A stretch of DNA of 64,000 nucleotides. Source: Amycolatopsis jejuensis (lineage in GTDB: Bacteria; Actinomycetota; Actinomycetes; Mycobacteriales; Pseudonocardiaceae). Location of the stretch: the NCBI RefSeq assembly GCF_000717335.1, contig NZ_JNYZ01000038.1, forward strand, positions 20,289 to 84,288, in the 5' to 3' direction. The notes below the pieces were generated by a model that was not told the DNA's origin, searched no databases, and saw nothing but the letters and a program-made list of their open reading frames with translations. Positions 23,134 through 31,941 of the stretch are shown here, piece after piece. Made by a program: the position numbers and the translations under genes. Within the stretch, counting starts at the first letter, position 1; every line of letters starts with the position of its first letter.

Positions 23134-24210
23134 TCAGTGACGGTACTTGTCGAGGCCGTCGGGGTCGAACCGCAGCCCGTGCCCCGGACGGTCCGGCGGG
23201 ACTGCGCGGCCGTCGCGGATCTCGATGGTTTCGAGCAGAACCTCGTCGATCAGCGGGAAATGCTCCACGTACGGGCAGTTGGGTACCGCGGCCGCGAGGT
23301 GGATGTTGAGCTCGGGCAGGAAATGCGGCGACAGCACGGCGGACCCGGCTTCGGCGATCGCGGAGATCCGGCGCCATTCGGTGATGCCACCACACAACGG
23401 CGGGTCCGGCTGGAGAATCGACGCCGCACCGCGCTGGAGGTACTGGGCGAATTCGAACCGGCCCAGCAGATGTTCGCCCACCGCAACCGGTAGACCGGTC
23501 TGTGCGGCGAGCTGGCGGTGCCCTTCGACGTCGTCCGAGCGCAGTGGCTCTTCGATCCAGTAGACGTCCAGCTCAGCCAGTTTCCGCGCGAACCACAGCG
23601 CGGTGGGCAGGTCGAGCCGTTCGTTGCAGTCGACCATAATGCGCACGGAATCGCCAACCGCCTCCCGCACGGCAGCGATCCGCGCGACATCGGTCTCCGC
23701 GGAGAAGGCGCCAGCGCGCAGCTTCACCGCGCGCAGGCCTTCTGCCACATACCGTTGGGTACCCTCGATGAGCTGGCTCACGTCCATCTGGTGCGTGGCC
23801 CGCCCACTGCCGTAGATCTCGACGGAATCCGTGTACGCGCCGAGATGCCGGTACAGCGGCAGGTTGCGGCGCTTCGCTTCGAGGTCGTGCACCGCAAGGT
23901 CCAAAGCGGACAGTGCGGGGAGCGCGTGGCCACGGCCGAGCCGGTGCGTCTTCGCCCACACCTTTTCCCAGGTCGACGGCCAATGGTCCAGCGCGGTCCC
24001 TGATGCGAGCGCGGTGAGTTCGTTGTCCAGCAACGACTTCACCGCACCCGCGCCGCCGGTGAGTCCGAAGGTGAAGCCGAGCCCGGTCGCGCCGTCGCTG
24101 TCGGTGATGGTGGTCAGCAGCAGGTCGACCTCGGTCGCCCCGGACCCGCCGCGGCCACTGCCCAGCGGGATCTGGTGCCAGGTCGTCTCGATCTTGTCCA
24201 CGACGCTCAT
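23134..24210 (-). CDS. Enolase-superfamily enzyme (mandelate racemase / muconate lactonizing type)
   Basis: This 358-residue protein has the capping domain followed by a TIM barrel. Visible residues are KLRAG near 167 (the K-x-K/R acid-base strand), metal ligands D in VDCNERLD, E in YWIEEPL, and E in AVGEHLLG, and PHFLPELN near the end, which could supply a second base. These enzymes abstract a proton alpha to a carboxylate. Specific reactions include racemisation, dehydration and cycloisomerisation. The ATG overlaps the stop of the alpha/beta hydrolase gene by 4 nt. Within this IclR regulon, a cycloisomerase or acid-sugar-like dehydratase step is possible. Confidence 0.85.
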   Translation of the reverse strand: MSVVDKIETTWHQIPLGSGRGGSGATEVDLLLTTITDSDGATGLGFTFGLTGGAGAVKSLLDNELTALASGTALDHWPSTWEKVWAKTHRLGRGHALPALSALDLAVHDLEAKRRNLPLYRHLGAYTDSVEIYGSGRATHQMDVSQLIEGTQRYVAEGLRAVKLRAGAFSAETDVARIAAVREAVGDSVRIMVDCNERLDLPTALWFARKLAELDVYWIEEPLRSDDVEGHRQLAAQTGLPVAVGEHLLGRFEFAQYLQRGAASILQPDPPLCGGITEWRRISAIAEAGSAVLSPHFLPELNIHLAAAVPNCPYVEHFPLIDEVLLETIEIRDGRAVPPDRPGHGLRFDPDGLDKYRH

Positions 24211-25343
24211 CCGAGCTCCTCGATCCAGCCGACCAGGACGTCGGCCATGGTCTCGGTGAGTTCCGGCTGGCCGTTCAGATAATGCTTGCCGCCCTTGATC
24301 GCGCTGAGCTTCTTGCGCTCGTGCGGCACGGCGTCGTACAGCTGCTGCGCGTGTTCCGGGAAACACGCTTGATCGGCGGTGCCGTAGATGACATGCACCG
24401 GCACGTTCGTGCGCGTGAGCCGTTCCGGCCCGTTCCCGTGGCTCGTGCGCAGCGACCACTGCGAAAGCCACGACTGCGCGGACGTGAAGTGGCCGAGCGT
24501 GGTCGGGATGAGGTTGGCGACCGCGGCCTCACCCCAGAGCGTGCCGGGCTCGCGGTCTGACGGATCGATGGTCAGGTCGAGGTTGCGCGGGTCGGCGCAG
24601 GTCGCGTGGACGAGCATCGGGACGTCGTTGACCTGGCCCTCGCTCAGCTCGCGGACCTGTTCGATGCGTTCCAGCGCCAGGTTGGTGAGGCGGTCGTTGC
24701 GGGCGAGCTGAGCGGCCCGGTACTGCGCCAGCCAAGCCGGGTCGTACGGCGGGCCGTTGTCCTTGGCGAACATGTCGAGTGCGGGATCGCGCAGCGCGGG
24801 CGTGCTTTCGTCCACGATCGCCGGGTCGAGCATTTCCGCCAGCAGGTTCGCGCGGCCCGGGTGGGCCATGAGCGTGACCAGTGCGTCGACCGGGGGTAGC
24901 ACCGCCTGCGTCAGGTCGGGACCGATGCCGCCCGGGGACGCGGTGATGGTCGCCCGGGTGGCCTGTTCCTGGTACAGCGCAACCAAACCACCGCCGCCGG
25001 AGTTGCCCACGAGCACGACTTGCTGGTAGCCCTCGTTCCGCAGGTGGCCGACCACTGCGGCGACGTCGAGTACGCAGTTCTCCAGCAGCAGCGCGCTGTC
25101 GTTGCCCAGGTAGCGGGTGGTCATCGCGATGGCATCGACGCCGCGCCGGGCCCAGGCGTCCAGGGCGTAGTGCCCGAGGAAGTTCGACGACGGGTGCACG
25201 ACCACGACCGCGGTCGACGCCGTTTTGCCCGGTACGGCGCGGGCGCGCGTGCACCAGAGCACGCCGGCCATCCTCGCCACTCCCGAGTAGACCTCACTGG
25301 CCTTGGCTCCCGTGCCCATCGGGACGGTCATCAGCTCTCGCAC
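24207..25343 (-). CDS. Alpha/beta hydrolase
   Basis: This 378-residue protein has the nucleophile elbow GNSGGGG near residue 115, VVVVHPSSNFLGHYALDAWA at the first strand and oxyanion region, VHVIYGTADQACFPEHA near 325 (catalytic Asp strand), and GGKHYLNGQ near 355 (catalytic His). The serine in GNSGG fits an esterase or C-C hydrolase. The GTG start 25343 has an AGGG site; ATG 25331 is an alternative. It opens a minus-strand operon under a strong promoter with two IclR-type boxes. A role in hydrolysing a ring-cleavage product is the inference. Confidence 0.82.
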   Translation of the reverse strand: MRELMTVPMGTGAKASEVYSGVARMAGVLWCTRARAVPGKTASTAVVVVHPSSNFLGHYALDAWARRGVDAIAMTTRYLGNDSALLLENCVLDVAAVVGHLRNEGYQQVVLVGNSGGGGLVALYQEQATRATITASPGGIGPDLTQAVLPPVDALVTLMAHPGRANLLAEMLDPAIVDESTPALRDPALDMFAKDNGPPYDPAWLAQYRAAQLARNDRLTNLALERIEQVRELSEGQVNDVPMLVHATCADPRNLDLTIDPSDREPGTLWGEAAVANLIPTTLGHFTSAQSWLSQWSLRTSHGNGPERLTRTNVPVHVIYGTADQACFPEHAQQLYDAVPHERKKLSAIKGGKHYLNGQPELTETMADVLVGWIEELG

Positions 25344-25354
25344 TGCGGGCCCTC

Positions 25355-25419
25355 TCGATAATCGAACGTCTTTACCGTTAATCGGCTACGACGCTAACGC
25401 GCTGGTAGCGGGTTGTCAA
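25355..25419 (-). promoter_or_regulatory. Promoter and two IclR-type boxes for the hydrolase operon
   Basis: On the minus strand, TTGACA (25414-25419) and TAGCGT (25391-25396) are 17 bp apart. Downstream of them lie CCGTTAATCGG (25375-25385) and TCGATAATCGA (25355-25365), both variants of the CCGATNATCGG box. A bound regulator would block RNA polymerase. Confidence 0.65.
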
Positions 25420-25425
25420 TCGACT

Positions 25426-25498
25426 CCGGGGCTTGACAGCGGCTCCGATTGCTCGCAAGCTTCACCGTTATACGAGCTTAGCGACCGACTATCGGAGG
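25426..25498 (+). promoter_or_regulatory. Promoter and IclR-type box for the dioxygenase operon
   Basis: CCGGGGCTTGACA (25426-25438) repeats exactly the 13-mer found at 19621. TTATACGA follows (25468-25475), then CCGACTATCGG (25485-25495) just ahead of and overlapping the GGAGG ribosome-binding site. No good -10 box stands 17 bp from TTGACA, which suggests that activation is needed. Confidence 0.55.
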
Positions 25499-25503
25499 CA
25501 GAC

Positions 25504-26700
25504 GTGTTCTACCGGAGGCTGGGCGAGGTTCCTCGCCGTCGGCACACCCAGTTCCGCGACGCGGCGGGAAACCTGTACTACGAGGAAATGCAGGGTGAGG
25601 AAGGCTTCACCTGGAACCAGTCGTTCCTCTACCACCGCGACCTGCCGACGGTGATCACCGACGCGGCGGAGGTCGCCGACGAGGGCCGCGAGCAGGTCCG
25701 GAACTCGCCGCTGCTGCCGCGGCACATCCTCACCCACAAGCTCGGCGTGACGGGCGACCCGGTCACGTCGCGCCGTTTCCTCATGGGCAACAACGACTTG
25801 TCCGTGCTGTACGTGGCCGCGACGCGCAGCAGCGGCCTGTACCGCAACGCGGTCGGGGACGAGCTGTGTTACGTCGAATCCGGGTCCGCCGTGCTCGAAT
25901 CCTCTTACGGGACCATGGAAGTCGGCAGCGGCGACTACGTCGTCATCCCGACGTCGACCACCCACCGCTGGACCCTGACGTCGGACGAACTGCGCCTGCT
26001 CGTCGTCGAATGCACCGGCGGCGGCCACCTCCGTCCGCCCAAGCGTTTCCTGTCTCCGCTGGGCCAGTTCCTCGACGGTTCGCCGTACAACGAGCGGGAC
26101 ATCCGCGGTCCGGAAACCCTCCCCGAACCGGCGACCGGCGAGACCGACGTCCTCGTGCGCACGCGGACCGGCGTCACCCGATACACCTACGCGTACCACC
26201 CGTTCGACGTCGTCGGCTGGGACGGCTACAACTACCCGTACGCGCTGAACATCCACGATTACCTGCCCAGCACCGGCGCCCTGCACCTGCCGCCGCCCAC
26301 GTACATCACGTTCGAGGGCCCGGGTTTCGTGATCTGCTCGTTCGTGCCGAGGCTGTTCGACTACCACCCGGACGCGATCAAGGTCCCGTACTCGCATTCC
26401 AACGTCGATTCCGACGAAGTCCTCTTCTACACCGGCGATTTCATGAGCCGCGCCGGTACCGGCATCGGCCAGGGCTCGATCTCACTGCACCCCGCGGGGT
26501 ACGTGCACGGCCCGCAGCCGGGCAGCCACGAACGCTCGATGTCGGTGACCTCCACCGACGAAACCGCCGTCATGATCGACACCTTCGCGCCGCTCCTGCT
26601 CGGCCAGGACGTCGCCGGGATCGAAGACCCGGGCTACGCATGGTCGTGGGCGCGGGGTTCCGGCAAGACCGCGAAGGGGGACGTCTCGAATGCCGGCTGA
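25504..26700 (+). CDS. Homogentisate 1,2-dioxygenase-family enzyme
   Basis: This 398-residue double-cupin protein aligns with homogentisate dioxygenase, an Fe(II) ring-cleaving enzyme. The N-terminal cupin carries NDLSVLYVA and [16 protein letters not shown]. The C-terminal cupin has H298 and E305 in [13 protein letters not shown] and H329/H335 in [14 protein letters not shown], fitting a His-Glu-His iron site. It is shorter than true homogentisate dioxygenases, which are about 430-440 residues as I recall, and its N-terminus differs. Its substrate may be another para-diol. The GTG start has GGAGG 5 nt upstream. It overlaps the thioredoxin reductase gene by 11 nt. The pathway context is the FAD hydroxylase at 19698. 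Confidence 0.82.
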   Translation: MFYRRLGEVPRRRHTQFRDAAGNLYYEEMQGEEGFTWNQSFLYHRDLPTVITDAAEVADEGREQVRNSPLLPRHILTHKLGVTGDPVTSRRFLMGNNDLSVLYVAATRSSGLYRNAVGDELCYVESGSAVLESSYGTMEVGSGDYVVIPTSTTHRWTLTSDELRLLVVECTGGGHLRPPKRFLSPLGQFLDGSPYNERDIRGPETLPEPATGETDVLVRTRTGVTRYTYAYHPFDVVGWDGYNYPYALNIHDYLPSTGALHLPPPTYITFEGPGFVICSFVPRLFDYHPDAIKVPYSHSNVDSDEVLFYTGDFMSRAGTGIGQGSISLHPAGYVHGPQPGSHERSMSVTSTDETAVMIDTFAPLLLGQDVAGIEDPGYAWSWARGSGKTAKGDVSNAG

Positions 26701-27634
26701 CCCGGAGGTGCACGACCTGATCGTCGTCGGCTCCGGCCCGGCCGGTTACACCGCCGCGATCTACGCCGCCCGGGCGCAGCTGAGACCGGTCGTCCTCGAA
26801 GGCTCGGTGACGTCCGGCGGCGCGCTGATGACGACCACCGAGGTCGAGAACTTCCCCGGCTTCGAGGACGGCGTCGCCGGACCGGATTTGATGGCACGCA
26901 TGCGAAAACAGGCCGACCGCTTCGGCGCCTGCCTGGTCCCGGAAGACGCCGTCGACCTCGCTCTGCAGGGGCCGGTGAAATCCGTGACCGACGGCTCCGG
27001 CCGCACCTACCACGCCCGCGCGGTGGTGCTCGCGATGGGCTCCGGCTACCGGCGGCTGGCCGTGCCGGGCGAGGACCGGCTGTCCGGCCACGGGGTCAGC
27101 TGGTGCGCCACCTGCGACGGATTCTTCTTCAAGGACAAGGAAATCGCCGTCGTCGGCGGGGGAGACAGTGCCCTGGAGGAGGCGACGTTTCTGACCCGCT
27201 TCGCCACGAAGGTCCACGTCCTCCACCGACGTGGCGAACTCCGCGCGTCGAAGGCAATGCAGGAGCGGGCGTTCGCGGATCCGAAACTGGAGTTCAGCTG
27301 GCACTCCCAGGTCACGAAGATCCTCGGCGACCAGCGGGTCGAGGCCGTTGCCGTGCGCGACACACAGACGGGTGCCGCGCGGGAACTGCCGGTGAACGGC
27401 GTATTCGTCGCCATCGGCCACGACCCGCGATCGTCGCTCGTGCGCTCCCAGCTGGACCTCGACCCCGCCGGTTACGTGCGGGTGCAACACCCGGCGACGC
27501 AGACCGGTGTCGACGGGGTCTTCGCGTGCGGTGACCTCGTCGACTCGCGGTATCGGCAGGCCATCACCGCGGCCGGGTCCGGGTGCAGCGCGGCCCTTGA
27601 TGCGGAGCGGTACCTGGCTACCACCCCGTCGTGA
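26690..27634 (+). CDS. Thioredoxin reductase-like flavoprotein
   Basis: This 314-residue protein has an FAD-binding start ([19 protein letters not shown]), the redox-active pair C139-A-T-C142 in [11 protein letters not shown], an NADPH fold [16 protein letters not shown], and the C-terminal [26 protein letters not shown]. All cofactor motifs of thioredoxin reductase are intact. As no thioredoxin gene is adjacent, it may serve another disulfide protein. It shares the IclR-controlled operon with the dioxygenase. The peroxiredoxin at 18090 carries matching operators, so a peroxide-defence link is plausible. Its 3' end overlaps the convergent metallohydrolase by 17 nt. Confidence 0.9.
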   Translation: MPADPEVHDLIVVGSGPAGYTAAIYAARAQLRPVVLEGSVTSGGALMTTTEVENFPGFEDGVAGPDLMARMRKQADRFGACLVPEDAVDLALQGPVKSVTDGSGRTYHARAVVLAMGSGYRRLAVPGEDRLSGHGVSWCATCDGFFFKDKEIAVVGGGDSALEEATFLTRFATKVHVLHRRGELRASKAMQERAFADPKLEFSWHSQVTKILGDQRVEAVAVRDTQTGAARELPVNGVFVAIGHDPRSSLVRSQLDLDPAGYVRVQHPATQTGVDGVFACGDLVDSRYRQAITAAGSGCSAALDAERYLATTPS

Positions 27635-28952
27635 GCCGTTTCAGCTGTGCGGCTGATTCCGCTGCTGCCGAGGCGTAAATGCCGGTGCCCATCACGGTGG
27701 GTTCGGCGTCCCGGCGTTGTGCGTACACGTCGTGGCGGGTTTGCTGGATTTCCGTGTCCTCGGGGGCGGCCTGGCTGGCCCACTCGGCGAGCTGGCTGGC
27801 GAGGCGCAGGTCTCCCGACGCGGCCAGTTCGCGGGCGCGGACGCTCAACGTGTGGGCGCCACCGGCGAGCCGGGTGACCTCCTCGGCCAGGCTCGCGTCC
27901 CGCGGGGGCTGCAGCCGCGCCGGGTTGCCGTCGTACCAGCCGCCGTACAGGCGCCAGATGTTGCGGACGACGAATTCCGGGGCGTCATACGCCGGAGTGA
28001 GGTAGGGGAGCGCCAGTTTCTCTGGCGGGACTTGGACTTTCGCGAGAATCTCATCGAGTGGCGCGCCGGTGTTCATCAGCGCGACCGTCTGCTCCACGAG
28101 ATCTTCGAGCACGCTCGCCACGGTGCCGAGGACGGTGCGGATCCGGTCACGTCCGGCGAACGGCAGGCCGTGCGCAGGAAGGACCAGGTCCGGTTCGAGC
28201 GCGGCCATGGTCCGCAGCGCCGCTGCCCAATCGCCCGGATAACGCTGGACCTTCTGCGGATTGCCGCAGTTCGGGAACGACCATTTGACGAGGTCCCCGC
28301 TCACCACGGTGGAGTACTTCGGGACCCACGTCCAGGTGTGGTCGTCGGTTTCGCCCTTGGCGTGGTGCAGTTCGAAGGTGACGCCGCCGATGTCGAGCGT
28401 GAGCCGGTCGCGGTAGGTGACGTCCGGTTCGGCTACGTCCTCGGGCAGGAACGGGGGCAGCGTGGTGGTGGCATCACCGGTTTTCCCTGCCAGGTGCAGC
28501 AGGGTCTCCGGCAGCCAGCCGAACTGCCGCGTGTTGGCCGCCGCGTTGTACCCCTGCGTGGTGCGGTAGCGGGCAAACCGGCCGAGGACGTTCTCGTGTG
28601 CGACGAACCGCGGCCGCGCGTGCCCGGCGTCGGCGACGAACGCGGGGCTTCCGCCCACGTGGTCGACGTGCCCGTGGGTGTAGACGATCGTGTGGAACGG
28701 CAGGTCGCTCCACTCCCGGATCGCCTTGACGATGCCCGGCCCGGCAGCCCGGACCCCGGTGTCGAAGGCGACGAGGCCTTCGCCGGTACGGAAAACCACG
28801 CAGTGGCCGAACGAATGGACAACGGCGACGTCCTCGTTGATCACGTGCAGGCGGCTGCGTCCCTGCCCCTCGCCCTTGCGCGCCCGTTCGAACATCGCGA
28901 GCGGGGTGCGGCCGTCGAGGACGTCGCGGGACAAGGCAATGAGGTCGGTCAT
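27618..28952 (-). CDS. Alkylsulfatase-like metallo-beta-lactamase protein, no SCP2 domain
   Basis: This 444-residue protein has the zinc motif H93-G-H95-V-D97-H98 (YTHGHVDH) and the family signatures [46 protein letters not shown] and [15 protein letters not shown]. These belong to the type III alkylsulfatase (SdsA1-like) group. The catalytic and dimerisation domains are present; the C-terminal SCP2-like domain is absent, making it about 200 residues shorter than SdsA1. It could be a sulfatase, a lactonase or another hydrolase. It follows the acyl-CoA ligase by 42 bp in one operon, suggesting that it prepares an alcohol or acid for activation. Confidence 0.83.
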   Translation of the reverse strand: MTDLIALSRDVLDGRTPLAMFERARKGEGQGRSRLHVINEDVAVVHSFGHCVVFRTGEGLVAFDTGVRAAGPGIVKAIREWSDLPFHTIVYTHGHVDHVGGSPAFVADAGHARPRFVAHENVLGRFARYRTTQGYNAAANTRQFGWLPETLLHLAGKTGDATTTLPPFLPEDVAEPDVTYRDRLTLDIGGVTFELHHAKGETDDHTWTWVPKYSTVVSGDLVKWSFPNCGNPQKVQRYPGDWAAALRTMAALEPDLVLPAHGLPFAGRDRIRTVLGTVASVLEDLVEQTVALMNTGAPLDEILAKVQVPPEKLALPYLTPAYDAPEFVVRNIWRLYGGWYDGNPARLQPPRDASLAEEVTRLAGGAHTLSVRARELAASGDLRLASQLAEWASQAAPEDTEIQQTRHDVYAQRRDAEPTVMGTGIYASAAAESAAQLKRLTTGW

Positions 28953-28994
28953 CGGGGTGCCTCCGAGGTCGTGGACGGAAACGGAAGAGGCCGG

Positions 28995-30626
28995 TCAGGC
29001 TTCGGCACAGGCGGTTTCCCTGGCCCAGACCCGGTCGATCTTCCCGGCGCCGGTACGCCGGATGGCGGGGACCCGGATGATGTCCTTGGGCAGCTTGTAC
29101 CGCGCAAGGCGAGTGGCGGCACCGGCTTTGATGTCCTCGTCGGTGAGAGCGCTGTTTTCATCGAGGGCGACGATCGCCACCACCTCCTGGCCCCAGCGCG
29201 GGCTCGGCCGCGACGACACCGCGATGTCACGCACCCCGGGTACGGCCGCGATGGCGAGTTCCACTTCCTCGGCGAACACCTTTTCGCCGCCGGTGTTGAT
29301 GGTCGCCGAGTCGCGGCCGAGTACCTCGACGAGACCGTCGGCGCGATGCCGGGCCCGGTCGCCCGGAATCGACCAGCGGGTGCCGGCGATGGTGCGGAAC
29401 GTCGCCGCGGTCTTGGCCTCGTCGCCAAGATAGCCGAGGGGGAGCCGGCCGCTCTTGGCGAACCAGCCGGTTTCGGCGGCACCAGGGGAAAGCACGTGCG
29501 TGAGGTCTTCGGAGAGAATGGCCACGTCGGGCAACGGCCGGAAGACGGCTGTCTCGTCCCAGCCGGAACCGGTTGTCGCAGTGCGTTCGAGGGCATTGCC
29601 GGTTTCGGTCGCCATGAGCAGTTCGACCAGTTTGGCGGACGGCAGCTTTTCGAGGAGCGCGGCTTTGAGCCGGGGCGCCAAGGGCGCGCCGCCGGTGACG
29701 ATGAGCCGCAACGACGAGGTGTCGTACGCGCGTTCGCCGAGTTCGCGAAGCAGTGGTGTCGCGTAGGCGTCGCCGACGATGGTGGTCGACGTGATGGCCT
29801 CGGACTCGATCAGACCGAGGAGCTGACGCGCGTCGAGCCGGCCGGACTGGGTCGCGAGCACGACCGTGTCGCCGTGGGCGAGCGCCGCGAGTGCCCCGGC
29901 CAGCCCGGACCCGTGCATCAACGGCGCGCTGGTCAGCACCCGGCCTTTCTTCCGTGCAGCCACGTACTCCACGAGTTGCTCCAGTGTGGCGTCGCTGAGG
30001 GTGCCGCGCGCGAGGGTGCCTGCCCAAACGTCACCTTGCCGCCAAAGCACTCCCTTCGGCATCCCGGTGGTCCCGCCCGTGTACATCAGGTAGACGTCGT
30101 CCGGGTTCGGGATCGGGAGTGCCGCCGCGGGCGCGGTGCGAAGAAGCTCGCTGTAGTCCAGGGCTTCCGGCAGCAGTGGCTCGCCGGAATCGTCGGCGAC
30201 CTGGATCAGCAGCGGCCGACGGCGAAGGAGCGGCAGGGTTTCCTTGACCAGCGGGGCATAGGAGCTGTGGTAGACGAGCGCGGCGGCGTCGGCGTCGTCG
30301 AAGAGGTAGTGCAGTTCGGCGGCGACGTAAGAGTGGTTGACGTTGAAGGTCGCCGTTCGCGCGGCGTACCCGCCGAGGGTGGCTTCCAGGTATTCCACGC
30401 CGTTGCGCAGAAGCAGGCCCACGGTGCTCTGCCCGAGCTGCCACGGCGCGAGGGTCTCGCGCTCCGCGGTGACGCCGAGACCGTGGGCGGCCAGTACGGC
30501 GGCAAACCGGGACGAACGGTCCAGCAATTCGCCAAACGTGAATCGTCGTTCTCCATCGACGACGGCTTCATGATCCTTGATGGCCGTGCCGACGCCGCTG
30601 ATCACTGTCCAGATGCCGAGCTCCAT
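28995..30626 (-). CDS. Acyl-CoA synthetase (AMP-forming)
   Basis: This 543-residue ANL-superfamily ligase activates a carboxylic acid with ATP and CoA. Visible motifs are MYTGGTTGMPKGVLW (A3 P-loop), the AxETGNALE region near A5, IPGDRARHRADG (A7), and LGRDSATINTGGEKVFAEEVE (A8). The C-terminal lysine is in RTGAGKIDRVWA. The N-terminal WTVISGVGTAIKDHEAV resembles the FadD-type ligases of sterol pathways. ATG 30626 is chosen because upstream residues are not family-like. It shares an operon with the sulfatase-like gene. Confidence 0.9.
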   Translation of the reverse strand: MELGIWTVISGVGTAIKDHEAVVDGERRFTFGELLDRSSRFAAVLAAHGLGVTAERETLAPWQLGQSTVGLLLRNGVEYLEATLGGYAARTATFNVNHSYVAAELHYLFDDADAAALVYHSSYAPLVKETLPLLRRRPLLIQVADDSGEPLLPEALDYSELLRTAPAAALPIPNPDDVYLMYTGGTTGMPKGVLWRQGDVWAGTLARGTLSDATLEQLVEYVAARKKGRVLTSAPLMHGSGLAGALAALAHGDTVVLATQSGRLDARQLLGLIESEAITSTTIVGDAYATPLLRELGERAYDTSSLRLIVTGGAPLAPRLKAALLEKLPSAKLVELLMATETGNALERTATTGSGWDETAVFRPLPDVAILSEDLTHVLSPGAAETGWFAKSGRLPLGYLGDEAKTAATFRTIAGTRWSIPGDRARHRADGLVEVLGRDSATINTGGEKVFAEEVELAIAAVPGVRDIAVSSRPSPRWGQEVVAIVALDENSALTDEDIKAGAATRLARYKLPKDIIRVPAIRRTGAGKIDRVWARETACAEA

Positions 30627-30661
30627 GGTCGGGTATCTTGCCTGAGGAGACGGCAATATGT

Positions 30662-30673
30662 AAACCTTTGTTT
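30662..30673. promoter_or_regulatory. AAAC-N4-GTTT inverted repeat
   Basis: AAACCTTTGTTT lies in the 79-bp divergent promoter between the ligase and the CaiB-family gene. A similar AAACTCTGTTT occurs at 40164 before another divergent acyl-CoA operon. A shared TetR-type operator is possible; the arms are short. Confidence 0.3.
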
Positions 30674-30705
30674 GGAGACAATCGGGTCGGTGGAGCGGAG
30701 TGGTG

Positions 30706-31935
30706 ATGACCGGTGGGCACGGGTACGACGAGGAGAACACCGGACCGCTGGCCGGGATCCGGGTTGTCGAGATCGCCTCGGTCCTGATGGCGCCGTTCGG
30801 CGGACAGGTGCTCGCGGACCTCGGGGCCGACGTCGTGCGGATCGAGGGCGCCCGGCTCGACCCGGGGCGCATTCTCGGCAGCGGACCGCATCCGCAGCTG
30901 TCCGGGATGGCGCTGAACATGCATCGCAACAAGCGTTCGGTGCAGCTGGACCTGGCGTCCGCCGCCGGCCGGGAGGTGCTGCTGCGGCTGCTCGGTACCG
31001 CCGACGTACTCCTGACCAACTTCCGCCCGGCCGCCCTGCGCCGGCTCCGCCTTTCCTACGACGACCTGCGGCACGACCATCCCGGCCTGATCTACTGCGA
31101 GGCGCATGGCTATCACACCGCCACCGGGGAGGCCGACCTGCCGGTGTTCGACGAGATCGTGCAGGCGGCGGTCGGGCTGCCGAGCCTGATGGAGTCGGCC
31201 GGTCTGCCGGTTTCGTTCCTGCCGACGGTCGTCGCCGACAAGGTGGCCGGGCTGTATCTCGCGCAGGCGGTGCTCGCGGCGCTGGTGCACAAAGCCCGTG
31301 GCGGCGGCGGACAGCGGGTGGAGGTCCCGATGTTCGACGCGCTGCTCGCGTTCACCCTGTGCGAACACCTCGGCCGCGCGGTGACCCCCGGCCTTCCCGC
31401 GGGGTACCTGCGCATCCTCACCGCGCATCGGGGCCCGCATCGCACGAGTGACGGCCACATCGCGGTGCTGCCGTACTCCGACGAGAACTGGACCGATTTC
31501 TACCGGGCGGTCGGGCACGAGCACGAGCTGGACCAACCGTGGTTCGCGAGTCAGCGTGCCCGGCACACGCACCCGGACGAGGTGTACTCCAGTCTTGCGG
31601 CGATCCTCGCCGAGCGGACCACGGACGAGTGGATGGAGCTGTGCCGCAAGCTCGGCATCCCGTGTGCGCGGGTGCCGAGTCTCGACCGCATCGTCGAGGA
31701 CGAGGAACTGCATCGCGGGGTCCTGCAGGAGCTCGACCATCCGGTGATCGGGCGGCACCGGAGCATCCGGTCCCCGTTCGGCTTCGAACGCACGCCGGTC
31801 GCGATGCGGCATCCGGCGCCGTTGGTGGGGGAGCAGTCCCTGGAAGTGCTGCGCGAACTCGGCTACGGCGAGGACGAACTCGACCGGCTGGTCGCCGATA
31901 GCACCGTCGGCGACCCGGGAAACCCGTTGCCGTAA
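30706..31935 (+). CDS. CaiB/BaiF-family CoA transferase
   Basis: This 409-residue class III CoA transferase moves CoA between carboxylic acids through an aspartyl-CoA intermediate. It has the N-terminal GIRVVEIASVLMAPFGGQVLADLGADVVRIE, ALNMHRNKRSVQLDL, and LPVFDEIVQAAVG near residue 145, which carries the probable catalytic Asp. The start ATG 30706 has GGAG 5 nt upstream. It is convergent with a second CoA transferase, only 6 bp apart. It may activate the acid without ATP or recycle CoA. Confidence 0.88.
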   Translation: MTGGHGYDEENTGPLAGIRVVEIASVLMAPFGGQVLADLGADVVRIEGARLDPGRILGSGPHPQLSGMALNMHRNKRSVQLDLASAAGREVLLRLLGTADVLLTNFRPAALRRLRLSYDDLRHDHPGLIYCEAHGYHTATGEADLPVFDEIVQAAVGLPSLMESAGLPVSFLPTVVADKVAGLYLAQAVLAALVHKARGGGGQRVEVPMFDALLAFTLCEHLGRAVTPGLPAGYLRILTAHRGPHRTSDGHIAVLPYSDENWTDFYRAVGHEHELDQPWFASQRARHTHPDEVYSSLAAILAERTTDEWMELCRKLGIPCARVPSLDRIVEDEELHRGVLQELDHPVIGRHRSIRSPFGFERTPVAMRHPAPLVGEQSLEVLRELGYGEDELDRLVADSTVGDPGNPLP

Positions 31936-31941
31936 GCCGTT

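Noticed and set aside
27717..31451. A 1,244-codon plus-strand open frame
   Set aside because: It is antisense to the sulfatase-like and acyl-CoA ligase genes and shows no protein family features. High GC makes long antisense frames common here.
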